Shown piece after piece: positions 34,122 to 43,416 of a DNA stretch of 64,000 nucleotides. Each line of letters starts with the position of its first letter. The stretch's first letter is position 1. The notes beneath the pieces were generated by a model, which saw only the letters and a list, made by a program, of their open reading frames with translations, was not told the DNA's origin and did not search any database. The translations under genes were made by a program, and so were the position numbers. The stretch comes from Lumbricus terrestris (Eukaryota; Annelida; Clitellata; Crassiclitellata; Lumbricidae). The stretch spans positions 20,502,012 to 20,566,011 of the forward strand of contig OX457038.1 in assembly GCA_949752735.1 (NCBI GenBank), in the 5' to 3' direction.

Positions 34122-34129
34122 AACAACCA

Positions 34130-34264
34130 AAGACTTGGATGGACAACGTCAGAGAGGATCTGAAGGAGATGGATGTTAGTATAATGTCAAGAGCAAAGGA
34201 TCTCACCAGAAATAGACAAGTCTGGAGAAGTCACGTGGGAGCCTCATCGTCGTCGCATGACTGA
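34130..34264 (+). pseudogene. RTE-like LINE C-terminal fragment
   Basis: A clean frame reads KTWMDNVREDLKEMDVSIM, then SRAKDLTRNRQVWRSHVGAS, and stops at TGA 34262. The TWxDNVxEDLKE...A-DR-xWR pattern is the usual C-terminus of RTE-type ORF2 proteins. Only about 45 codons remain. Confidence 0.75.
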
Positions 34265-34860
34265 CGGAAGAAGAGAGCAAAGAAGAAGAGCAAAGATATA
34301 GTGTAAAAAATGTAGAAGTGTCATAGGCAGCGTAACTGAAATTACATCTGAAGACCTAGAATAGCAGACCATGTAATCAGGAAACTCCTTGAGATATATC
34401 TGACCTGACTGACCATTATGGCTGTAGTTGTAGCCATCATCCTGCAGAACTCACTTTCATAACAGCTGTTGTTTTCTGCTTCATGCATGGTGCCGCCACC
34501 ATCACTGTCTGCATATTCATTTTCACGTTACATGACCCACGTTGCCTAATTTTGTTAGGACCTAGGTCCATAATAGTCTTATAGTTCATTCCTCTTCTAA
34601 TAAGCTCGGTTTAAGTTGACGTTTGCCTCGAGAAATTTTGTCTAACAAATCGCATAGCTTGAAAAATGATCCTAAAGACGATAAATGTTTTCTCTTCTGT
34701 CATTACTAGAGAAAGTAATTAAAACTCCGACGAATCCTTTGTCCATTCTCTGCAATTTGTTTGGAAGTCTACATAGATTTCAACTATTATATATATTTCA
34801 ATGTTCCTAGCGCACTCACCATGCCTAACCGTCAACTACATGAGATATTAAAGATAAATC
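34265..34860. other. no gene recognised
   Basis: Nothing recognisable is seen here. Confidence 0.4.
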
Positions 34861-34970
34861 CTTTATTATTATTGTTATTATTATTATTATTATTTTTTAT
34901 TATTATTATTATTACTACTATTATTTTTTTAAATTATTTTATTATTATTAATACTATTCTTATTAGTAAT
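34861..34970. repeat. TTA/TTAT-rich microsatellite
   Basis: Imperfect TTA triplets over about 110 bp, with poly-T and ACT interruptions. Confidence 0.9.
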
Positions 34971-34978
34971 ACTAGATG

Positions 34979-35650
34979 TGTAACCCGGCGTTGCCCGGGA
35001 AATTTATGGTTTTAAACACTACTCCACTGTGGTACCCAACGTTGACCGCTAAATTTAGGGTTTTCGCCAACCCTCTAGCCCACCCCGCTTCCTCAAAAAG
35101 CCAAACGTAACCCGCCCCTGCGGGGCGCTAAGGAAATTATTACTTGGCTTGTATGACGTCATTCGGGCTGTAGACTCCTTTACTAAAGCTCGATACTGCT
35201 TACCAAAGCGTTAGCGATTAAATCTGTCTTAAAACGCTAATAACTCGAGTTCTAAAGTGAAATTTAGGGTTTTAAACACCACTCCACTCTGGTGTCCATC
35301 GTTGACTGCTAAATTTCGGGTTTTCGCCAACCCTCCACCCCACCTCGCTTCCCCAAAAAGCCAAACTTGACCCACCCCTACGGGGCGCTACAAAAATTAT
35401 TACTGGGCGGGTATGACGTCATGCGGTGTAGACTCTTGACTTACGCGCTAGTGTGATAAATTACTGATGAAATCTGTCTTAAAACGCTATAACTTTTGTT
35501 TTAAACTGAACTAAAACCTGAAAATAGTTGGATGACCTTATAATTGGGGTAAGAATCGATTGCAAAGTTTTTTTTAAACCGACGCTGTTTCATTTCCGAG
35601 CCGTTTCTGCAGGGGAGAGTCAAAAGCGAACAAACAAATAAACAAACATA
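34979..35650 (+). repeat. CCCGGCGTTGCCCGGG repeat with a 260-bp internal tandem duplication
   Basis: After TAACCCGGCGTTGCCCGGGA come two direct units of about 260 bp (35000-35259 and 35260-35508). Shared blocks in order are AAATTTAGGGTTTTAAACAC, GGTTTTCGCCAACCCTC, AAAAGCCAAAC, CGGGGCGCTA, TATGACGTCAT and AATCTGTCTTAAAACGCTA. The end is ACAAACAAATAAACAAACAT, like a retroposon tail. The tail implies RNA-mediated spread; the class is unknown. The first 20 bp recur at 25719. Confidence 0.75.
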
Positions 35651-35727
35651 TGGAAAGTGTTTCGGAATTATAATATAGATTATTATTATTCACGCGTGTG
35701 TAACATTAGTCACTGTTATAGTTTGCA

Positions 35728-35921
35728 TGGACAAGTCTTTGCAACATTGAGTCGTGTTTCTATTGAAGACGGAACAGCGACTGCTGTTGAGTATAAAAGT
35801 AGACGTATAAGTCACTTGGACGAGAGCAACGCTTATGCTGACGCATTAAAAATGGCCTCGATTGCATTTATAAAACGCAGCACGTGTAACAAACATGCTC
35901 AACAAGAACGTGAACGCAGGT
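35728..35921 (+). CDS. possible internal exon, unidentified protein
   Basis: An open stretch is bounded by an acceptor-like CACTGTTATAG and a donor-like CGCAG/GTAGTA. It translates as SLHGQVFATLSRVSIEDGTA, then VEYKSRRISH, DESNAYADALKMASIAF, and a basic Gln/Glu/Arg-rich end. Composition is protein-like, unlike most frames in this window. The HGQVFATLSRV wording recalls the last motif of Pif1/Helitron helicases (GQLYVALSRV), but nothing else supports that. It could be chance or a mobile-element scrap. Confidence 0.25.
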
Positions 35922-36297
35922 AGTATATTGATCAAATCTGGATGACATATTATATAAGCATATAACCATTCTGTGCACGTCTATAGAATGGCTTATAGTG
36001 TTTGCAGCAGACGTCTGACTCCACAGAGTATATATACTGTATACCCGGAAAGCAATGACGCTGAAACGCTCGATTGTTGCAGTAACACTTTTGAACTAAC
36101 AAAAAATCTCCCTCGAGTCTTCAGCAAATCTGCATGGTCAGATGGTGGCACAGCTTGCCACGGCCAATGACTGGCCAATGATTGGCCATGAACTCAGATC
36201 AGACAGCAGTATAGAAGTCAAACTGAAGCAGTTTGAAGGAAGGAATTCAGACCTGACAGAATCAGATTATAATCTTGGATCAATATATATATATATA
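35922..36297. other. no gene recognised
   Basis: No coding similarity. A TGGCCAATGATTGGCCA near-palindrome lies at 36170-36187, and there is a TA run before the element that follows. Confidence 0.4.
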
Positions 36298-36305
36298 GAT
36301 CTATA

Positions 36306-37546
36306 CAGTGGCGGATCCAGAACGTTTCGAAGGGGGGGGCCAAAAAATTTTTGGGCTGGGGTCGGAAAATGTTTCGTTGATCTTTCGCTGAAAAATCTGA
36401 TTAACTATTTTAGTCGTTTTTGGCGGAAACCAGAGTTTAATTTAGCACCCACCTCTGGGGGGATTGAGGTTTCCGGAGGGTTAGATAATTGACCGTCCGA
36501 AGACAATCATGAGGCGGGCAGCGCCGAGAGTGGAAGGGGAGGGGTGTGGGGAGGGGATATGCCCCTCCCCACCAGAAACTTTTTGAATTTTCACATTGCA
36601 ATGGTAGTATTTTAAGCTGTTATCTTAACAAAATAGCTGTACTTTTCAGTGCTTATAAGAGTGCCATAATTTCTCAATAAATATAGACTTTACTTAAAAA
36701 CTTCTTTCCCGAAAACTAGATGTTCAATTTTCCTTCCCAAAAAACTGATGACATTTTTTTGATCATCCGTGCGAAATCTTAAAAAAGGTGTTTAATTTTT
36801 CGTCTAAAAAGAGTGATGACTTTTTATTCTTTCGTGCGAAATTTTCAAAAAAGGTGTTCAATTTAGCATCCCAAAAAACAGATAACATTTTGAAGTCATG
36901 CGTGCAAAATCTTAAAAAAGGTGTTCAATTTTTCTTCTAAAAAACTGATGACTTTTTAAGACTAGAATAAATAAAACACTTTCTACTACTGAATGAAATA
37001 TAGTAAGATATAAATAAAAACAAGGAGTAAACATGTGTTATCATTCACCGGATTTTCTTGCACATATAGACTACACTCAAAACTTAACATGATTCGCCCT
37101 GAAATTTTTTTGTTATCTGCAAAAAATAAATTACATCCCAAACACTGTTGTTCGTGTTAACTTGATTTGTAATTAATAGTTAGTTGTACTTAGTTATAAT
37201 TGTGTTTATTGGTGTTAATGTTTTTAAAATTTACTACGAATATATACACGAATAACTTACATTGTATGCTATAAATCATAGTTGGATACTGTTATAAGAT
37301 TGTTTCATTTCGTTGCTTTATATTAAGACAATGCAATTGCGTGAGAGACTTAGATTAGATTTTAATTACATTTATATATATTATTTCTATTATAGATTTT
37401 AATTACATTTATACATTAATTCTCCTGTGCATGACTGACACCCTGTAAAAAATTTTTCGTCCACCATGGATGGGGGGGCCAAGTCCCATGGTGATTTGAA
37501 ATGGGGGGGCCATGGCCGGATTGGCCTCCCCCTGGATCCGCCCCTG
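36306..37546 (+). mobile_element. hAT-like element, CAGTGGCGGATCCAG family, 1.24 kb
   Basis: The left end is CAGTGGCGGATCCAGAACG; the complemented right end is CAGGGGCGGATCCAGGGGGA. Perfect 8-bp duplication GATCTATA (36298-36305, 37547-37554). The interior has four spaced AAAAAACTGATGAC/GGTGTTCAATTT repeats (36715-36960). It is three times longer than the 23421 copy but still has no transposase frame. Confidence 0.93.
36715..36965. repeat. degenerate ~75-bp tandem repeat inside the hAT-like element
   Basis: Four units with the order TGTTCAATTTTTC, AAAAAACTGATGAC, TTTTT, CGTGCGAAAT. Related GTTGATGACTTTTT words occur in 23480-23600 of the shorter family member. Confidence 0.7.
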
Positions 37547-37554
37547 GATCTATA

Positions 37555-37855
37555 CTCGTCAATCGGTCATACAGTATTCCTGAACCCACGATTAAAACCT
37601 GTGAGCCGCAATGGCAGCAATGAGTAGTGCAAATGTCTATCATAAGACGTAAACCATCATAACCATGCGGCAACTACGTGAATTGGCTTGTGCTAGAACC
37701 TTAAATCACAGATTCTTAAGCATATAGTTTATATTAGGGAGAGAAAGAAGCTGGCCAATCACCAGCGGGATGTGAAGCTATGCTCGTGTTCTATGTATAT
37801 ACATGTAGGCTAATGGACTTATATATATATAATTTTATATATATATATATATATA
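37555..37855. other. spacer with TA-rich tract
   Basis: No gene is seen. Alternating TA covers 37819-37855, next to the element that follows. Confidence 0.5.
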
Positions 37856-38856
37856 CAGGGTGGCCCAGCATAAATGTCCCGACTTTGAACGCGTGTAACT
37901 TCGCCAATTTTTAACATTTATTTATACCTGATGCATCAAATTAAAGGTATTTCACTCTAGTATTAGCTATAAAAAAGTTGAACTGGTGCTGATTTAGGTT
38001 TTAATTATATGCTCTTAACAGCGCGAGCTACCAATTTTTTTCATTACTGACGCAATGTGACGCCGTTTTCCCGGGAAATTCTATCGTTTTTTGCTGACAC
38101 ACGCGTAGACACAATCATTTTGGGTGTTTGCAGCGTCCCTACCATAAATATCTTCTCATCGAAAAACCACGTCCTTTCAATTTTGCCAACAGCCGTGCAC
38201 TGCCATGCGCTGCTTCAGACGCTTGACGCTGCCAGCCGTTTCTTTGCGTAAGAGTTGGAGAGCTCGTGGAACTTCTCACCGACGAATTACTTTAACTCTA
38301 GGCCTATATCATCTTTTCCAATACGTTATGCAGTGCTTCTAAGACTGCCTGTTTTACGCTGAAATTCCCTGGGAGATTTGCATGTAGGACCTGCTCTGGT
38401 CATTGTCTTGACTGCAAATTTACTCTGACACATGATCGAGCAATGTTAGCGGATGTGGGCGCCGTGAACACAGATTGCCATGGTTTTCGAGTAAAAAGTT
38501 CTGTTTTATCAATTTTCCGTAGCAGATAATTCAAGGTATTGCTTATTCCACCCTCTGTTAGAAAATTTGTTAATCATTTCAAACGAATCAAATCCATTAT
38601 CAGTTCATACAATTAAGATCGAAACGCGATCATCGTCTGTCAACAGCGCCAGATTGCGTCACAAATGACAGCAAAATATGGTAGCTAGCGATGTTCCGAC
38701 CATAAAATTAAAACCTAAACTAGTATCAGTTCAATTTTTTCAGTGGAAATACTAGATAGAAATGCCTTTAATTTGATGTATTAAGTATAAATAAATGTTA
38801 AAAATTGGCGAAGTTATACGCGTTCAAAGTTGGGACATTTATGCTGGGCCACCCTG
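37856..38856. mobile_element. 1.0-kb TA-flanked element with ~200-bp inverted arms
   Basis: Both ends read CAGGGTGGCCCAGCATAAAT in inverted orientation and are bounded by TA. The arms stay near-identical for about 100 bp (GAACGCG, AACTTCGCCAATTTTTAAC, ATCAAATTAAAGG) and recognisable for about 200 bp. The interior has no transposase I can identify. It is Tc1/mariner-type by target and arm layout, but its ends differ beyond CAGGGTG from the 22017 family, so it is a separate family. Confidence 0.9.
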
Positions 38857-40056
38857 TATATAAGCGACAGGTTTCCTTTCGACTGGGGAACGATCTATCA
38901 CGGATTTGAATGTAGATAATCGATCAGGATTGGTGCATATATTCTATTATGCATGTGCACATCTTTGGGTCTTCATTGAAAGAAGCTCTTCGTCCGCGGC
39001 AGAATCTGAAAATAATTGGTTGAGATGGGAGGCTGGACAGATATGGTACCTGAGGCGGAAGATAAGAGGGTGTATAGTGCCAACTCGGATGCCTTGATCC
39101 GTACGCTCAGACTTTCATCCTTTACATGAAATGAAGATTGAAATCAGGTAGATTAATTATAGGCCGTAATTAGGATGTTTCAAGAGCTTTACGTGTGGTA
39201 GGATCAGAATTTGAGGCGGTAGATGGGTGCCTCATGGAAGAAGGGGTCGTTTGAAGTTACGGAACAGAGGGGATCAACTCAGATAGTAGCAAGGCAGCGT
39301 GATGCCAATATACCCGGTTGAAGTTTGACACATCAGACATCAAGAGTCGACTTGACCATGAGCAGATTTTGCCAGATTGGATATGCTGTGAAACGATTCA
39401 AAAGATCGGCCACCATGCATCCTACACGAATCACCAGATTCTGGTTGAACTAGGAAGTAGCCAAATTAATGTGTTGAAACGAACGAGGTTGAAGCGTAGC
39501 CTAAGTAGGCTATAGCCACAACGACGGTCGATGGCTTGAACATCGGCTGGCGGCTGTCTGTTGAATCCATTTATTGTAACAGCGGATGAAATAGGCTACA
39601 ACACAAAGCCTACAAGTCTTAGACAGGTTTACACGGACAGATAGGAGTCTGAATAAAACGATCGGAGTTTGAATAAAATGATCGAGTTACATAACTATAC
39701 GCAGAGCGTATGATTTGTTGCATCATGACTGTGACGTCTATTATAATACAACAGTTAATGTATGAATCCCTGTGCAGTGCTTACGTCTCTTGCGTCACTA
39801 CTGTCTGACAATAGACTATACTTATAGCAGGTGAAGTATTCAGTCTATATATGATATAGGTTTAATTTACTTCCGACAGAAGACCTTCTTCACCTGTCGT
39901 CTTATTTCTAAACACCACACAATCGAATGATATACGACCTGCAGAAAAAAGCGGGAAGATACAGGAGGATAGGAAGGAAGAAGCCAATTGGTCTTCTTCC
40001 CATCAGAACAACTGACCTGCGGGTGTTGTTTTTCTTGTCGATTCCTTACAATGCAG
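38857..40056. other. no gene recognised
   Basis: The frame at 39318-39515 has protein-like composition but no recognisable domain and no flanking splice sites that I trust. TAGCCTA and TAGGCTA heptamers lie at 39498-39513. Confidence 0.4.
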
Positions 40057-40205
40057 CAGGCGAGCAATGCGCCGTTTCAGCTGACAACAGCGAAAGTCTA
40101 ATTAGCGAAATCTCTCGGACCAGTTACAAGTCAACTGAAGAGGAAGAAAGACATGACATTTGTGATGACGACGGCATGCTCAGGAAGCGCAAAGATTACA
40201 ACTAA
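40057..40205 (+). CDS. possible terminal exon, unidentified protein
   Basis: Follows a good acceptor (pyrimidine-rich TTTTTCTTGTCGATTCC then ACAATGCAG) and runs open to TAA 40203-40205. It encodes about 49 residues: GEQCAVSADNSESLISEISR, then a TSYKSTEEEERHD acidic stretch and a basic MLRKRKDYN end. This hydrophilic, charge-clustered sequence would suit a cytoplasmic tail. No upstream exon was identified and no family is recognised. Confidence 0.3.
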
Positions 40206-40454
40206 TTGGCTTATGTTTCAGTCATTTTGCCAGACATATTGTGAGGAATAGACTCCTTATTCCACTCGCAGGTCGTTCCTTGGTCAGATTAAATAGATTA
40301 AGGAGCTGAGTTGTGTCTAGTTAATATTGGGAGGATTTTATTCTGGTCTGATTGAAAGCTGTTTCCGGGAATATTCCTGGATTCTTCTAAGTTAGAGAAG
40401 ACAATTTTATAAATCAACCGCATTTGACTGATTTATTATAAAGAAAATGCTTGC
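40206..40454. other. no gene recognised
   Basis: Would be 3'UTR if the exon at 40057-40205 is real. No AATAAA was noticed. Confidence 0.35.
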
Positions 40455-40482
40455 TCATATATATATATATATATATATATAG
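40455..40482. repeat. TA dinucleotide repeat
   Basis: About 14 uninterrupted AT units. Confidence 0.95.
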
Positions 40483-40504
40483 CGCAAACTGAAAAATAGA
40501 AATT

Positions 40505-40577
40505 TTGGCAGGTAGAAGCAAATTATTCATTCTGGCTTCATGGCAACGACACCACCACTATACCACCGCGCCCCACT
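40505..40577 (-). mobile_element. tRNA-derived SINE head (family B)
   Basis: The minus strand reads GGGGCGCGGTGGTATAGTGG, then TCGTTGCC, matching the head of the SINE at 51222 (GGGGCGCGGTGGTGTAGTGG, TCGTTGCC). Body and tail are missing. Confidence 0.6.
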
Positions 40578-40589
40578 AAATGTATGCAT

Positions 40590-40692
40590 GAAATGTACAT
40601 TTCAAGTAAATAGCACCCCATCAAGAAATCCACTCAGAGACGCTCCCAGTCCAGCCACGGTGAAACAAGCAAGTTTCAAGGAGCCTGCAGTA
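40590..40692 (-). mobile_element. LINE-B/SINE 3' tail fragment
   Basis: The minus strand has TGGGAGCGTCTCTGAGTGGA, then TTCTTGATGGGGTGCTATTT, aligned with the LINE-B end. The source could be LINE-B or a SINE sharing its tail. Confidence 0.65.
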
Positions 40693-40779
40693 TACTATAG
40701 AGTGTAGAACACTGACAAGTCAACCATATATGTGACAGACGCATCTCCAATTATAATATGCAGACAAGTCTTGATTCGG

Positions 40780-41346
40780 ACAGTGTGTACTTGCTTGCTG
40801 TAGGCCCACTGCTTTGATTAATGGCGAATGGTAAGCCTATAGACGTGAAGGCATGTATATATATGATATATATATAATATATATATATATATTTATTCTG
40901 CGGCTATTATATAGTACGTGGCTTGACAGCACTGAAAGTTACCGTTCCTGACGTTGACATTATTCTACTTATAAGTTTAAGCCCTGCTGCTGCACAGTGT
41001 ATTTACTTGCTGTAGGCCCACTGCCTTGATTAATGGCGAATGGTAAGCTTGTAGACGTGAAGGTATATTTTATATACAATTATACATATATATACACACA
41101 CATATGATATATCGTTCCTGACGTTGACATTATTCTACTTATAAGTTTAAGCTCTGCTGCTGCACAGTGTATTTACTTGCTGTAGGCCCACTGCCTTGAT
41201 TAATAGCGAATGGTAGGCCTAAGCTTGTAGACGTGAAGGTATATTTTATACACAATTATACATATATATACACACATATAATATATCGTTCCTGACGTTG
41301 ACATTATTCTACTTATAAGTTTAAGCCTTGCTGCTGCTGCACAGCT
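40780..41346. repeat. three-copy 180-211-bp tandem repeat upstream of the GPCR
   Basis: Units start at TTGCTGTAGGCCCACTGC near 40796, 41007 and 41187 and share GCGAATGGTA, TAGACGTGAAGG, a TA-rich middle, CGTTCCTGACGTTGACATTA, and a GCTGCTGCACAG end. Unit 3 has GGCCTA inserted after GGTA (octamer at 41214-41221); units 1 and 2 do not. The array ends about 100 bp before the predicted splice acceptor of the receptor gene. Confidence 0.92.
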
Positions 41347-41443
41347 TTTCATTTGGACAATATAGACGTCACATAAACTCATGATTTTCATAATTCAACA
41401 TTCATTGTTCAATTCTGTCACATTATTTTGAATCGAATTTTGT

Positions 41444-41463
41444 GAAATTTCTGGTCTTTGCAG
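41444..41463 (+). promoter_or_regulatory. predicted 3' splice site in the GPCR 5'UTR
   Basis: The pyrimidine-rich ATTTCTGGTCTTTGCAG ends at 41463, 57 bp before the ATG. A 5'UTR intron fits a receptor with an uninterrupted CDS. The upstream exon and donor are not located in this window. Confidence 0.5.
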
Positions 41464-41521
41464 ACGTCAACAGAAGACGAAGCTTGACTATCGTAACTCG
41501 CTGTCTTCGCAAAGACCAGAA
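41449..41521 (+). promoter_or_regulatory. 13-bp inverted repeat spanning splice acceptor and start codon
   Basis: TTCTGGTCTTTGC (41449-41461) is the exact reverse complement of GCAAAGACCAGAA (41509-41521). The first arm covers the polypyrimidine tract up to the C of the acceptor CAG. The second arm ends on the A of the ATG. A smaller GAAGAC/GTCTTC stem (41473-41478, 41503-41508) lies in the 47-nt loop. In unspliced RNA the acceptor would be partly paired; splicing would remove one arm and free the start codon. Confidence 0.85.
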
Positions 41522-42726
41522 TGGATTGCATCCTGCCGTTCTTCGATCAATCTCCGCATCATCCGGTGTTTGTCCTCAACCAGACCGGAAACCACACGGA
41601 CGTCCTTCCACCCAACAACCTAACGATCTGGACTGGCAACGGAACCTGGAATTCGACCAACCTGGACACGAGAAGCCCAACTGGGGCCGGTATCCTAGCA
41701 ACGATCGAGCAGATTATCTACACGAAGGTCATGCTCGTTGTGGCTGTGTTTGGTCTCGTGGGCAACCTGCTCAATCTGCTCGTGCTCAGCCAGAAGAGTC
41801 TGACGTACTCTATGGAACGCATGGAAAAGTCCGCTCACTACGGACTCATCGGCCTCGCTGTATCCGACATGTTGATCTGTGTCGCCATCCTGCCAAGCGC
41901 CTACGTCGGAACCGGAAGCTTCGCATATCCGAGTCTCGACTTCCGGTTGATCTATCTCGTCTACGGTCCAGCGATCATCAACACATTCATTCTGACGAGC
42001 ACGTGGCTGACGGTCAGCATGGCGTTCAGTCGGTTCCTGGCCATCTGCTATCCGCTGAAGGGCAGACAGTTCATCGGAAAAACGTTTGCCCTCACCTCGT
42101 TGACCGTCGTCTTCGTCGCCTGCGCTCTCTTCAACGTCCCTCGCTACTTCTGGAGGAAACTGTCGAGCTACGAATGTGAGAACGGATCGGTCGTTCACTT
42201 CTCCGTCAAAGAACCGATGATGGAAGGGAGGAGCGTCGAGACGATCTACCAGTGGCTGTACTTCACCGTCGGAATCCTCATTCCCCTCATCCTCCTCATC
42301 TTCTGCAACACTCACCTCATCCTCGCACTGCGCAGGTCGATGCGCATGCGCATGGAGAGCCACGCGTCGCGCCACAACAGCCAGGCAGCGAATCGGATAA
42401 CGCTGACCCTCATCGTCATCATCATCATGTACGTCCTCTTCTTTGTTCCCGCGGAGACGCTGAACTTTCTGAAGGACGTCATGACCAGCGAAACAACGGA
42501 CGTCTACAATCTGACGGTGACGACCTTTAACCTCCTGCAGGCCATCAACTTCGCGATGAATTTCGTTCTCTACTGTGCCATCAACACCCACTTTCGGCAG
42601 ACCGTCTATCGTCTCGCCTGCTCCACCAGGTGTCGCTCCAAACGCTTCACTGGCAAGGAGCCCAACTCGGCTTACAGTCTGAATCGACACTACGGATCGC
42701 TAACGGAGGCCAGTTCCTATGTTTAA
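41521..42726 (+). CDS. class A GPCR, FMRFamide-receptor-like
   Basis: A 401-residue seven-helix receptor for the plasma membrane, probably for a neuropeptide and signalling through G proteins. The extracellular N-terminus (1-65) has five N-glycosylation sites (N20, N24, N33, N40, N44). Helices: TM1 ~66-90 (GN with N82), TM2 ~107-130 (LAVSD, D116), TM3 ~146-176, TM4 ~187-206, TM5 ~243-268 (P255), TM6 ~292-317 (P310), TM7 ~331-355. FNVPRYF after TM4 and NFVLYC in TM7, where most receptors have NPxxY, are typical of the FMRFamide/DMSR/GPR139-like group. Odd points: SRF (170-172) replaces DRY/ERY, and no Cys is seen at the top of TM3 although C219 lies in loop 2. C367/C371 follow the amphipathic region; the end SYV fits a class I PDZ motif. 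The CDS is GC-rich, unlike its AT-rich surroundings. The ATG is chosen because it follows the splice acceptor and precedes the glycosylated N-terminus. The ligand is unknown. Confidence 0.9.
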   Translation: MDCILPFFDQSPHHPVFVLNQTGNHTDVLPPNNLTIWTGNGTWNSTNLDTRSPTGAGILATIEQIIYTKVMLVVAVFGLVGNLLNLLVLSQKSLTYSMERMEKSAHYGLIGLAVSDMLICVAILPSAYVGTGSFAYPSLDFRLIYLVYGPAIINTFILTSTWLTVSMAFSRFLAICYPLKGRQFIGKTFALTSLTVVFVACALFNVPRYFWRKLSSYECENGSVVHFSVKEPMMEGRSVETIYQWLYFTVGILIPLILLIFCNTHLILALRRSMRMRMESHASRHNSQAANRITLTLIVIIIMYVLFFVPAETLNFLKDVMTSETTDVYNLTVTTFNLLQAINFAMNFVLYCAINTHFRQTVYRLACSTRCRSKRFTGKEPNSAYSLNRHYGSLTEASSYV

Positions 42727-42944
42727 GTGTAGACGTAGTCTATACAAATGGGAAGTGGAAATGACCCCTATACGAGAGCTGTCTGCATTATAGGAGATAT
42801 TCGCCAGTAACCCTCCGCCTGAAATTAAAAACGTCCCCCCTTTCCTCCAGATTATTCTTGTTATTCTTCTTTGCATCCTTCCTTCTTTCATAGAACAATT
42901 TTTATGATCGTCTCGTCCTGAGTCGGACTCTTCGCCCCATCCAT

Positions 42945-43199
42945 CCCAATCATTACCTCTTTCCCAATCATTACCTCTTTCCCAATCATTACCTCTTTCC
43001 CAATCATTACCTCTTTCCCAATCATTACCTCTTTCCCAATCATTACCTCTTTCCCAATCATTACCTCTTTCCCAATCATTACCTCTTTCCCAATCATTAC
43101 CTCTTTCCCAATCATTACCTCTTTCCCAATCATTACCTCTTTCCCAATCATTACCTCTTTCCCAATCATTACCTCTTTCCCAATCATTACCTCTTTCCC
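42945..43199. repeat. 18-bp satellite, ~14 identical copies, in the probable GPCR 3'UTR
   Basis: Unit CCCAATCATTACCTCTTT repeats about 14 times with no variation that I can see. It starts 219 bp after the stop codon and lies before the candidate AATAAA, so it would be transcribed. The minus-strand frames (Glu-Arg-Gly-Asn-Asp-Trp repeats) are artefacts of the 18-bp period. Confidence 0.97.
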
Positions 43200-43410
43200 G
43201 ACTGATTCCCAACACCAAGTCCAAGAACCAAGAGGTCGGCTATCAAACGCCTGATCACAAACTTAACACGTCCATCCAATTATGACATACATGACAGATG
43301 GATTGTCATGTCGTAGTGCAACACACAGCACCCACTGAGAATCTCTAAGAACACACACATAATTATATTGTATATATATAAATTATGTATATAGGTATAT
43401 GTCATCGAAT

Positions 43411-43416
43411 AATAAA
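43411..43416 (+). promoter_or_regulatory. candidate poly(A) signal of the GPCR gene
   Basis: This is the first clear AATAAA after the stop codon, 685 bp downstream. It would give a 3'UTR of about 0.7 kb containing the 18-bp array. Confidence 0.4.

Noticed and set aside
41442..42179. 245-codon frame overlapping the GPCR in another register
   Set aside because: It starts inside the predicted splice acceptor, is Arg/His/Pro-rich with no domain, and is explained by the biased codons of the receptor.
41695..42690. 331-codon open frame antisense to the GPCR
   Set aside because: It mirrors the GC-rich codons of the receptor. The sense frame has seven helices and family motifs; the antisense has none.
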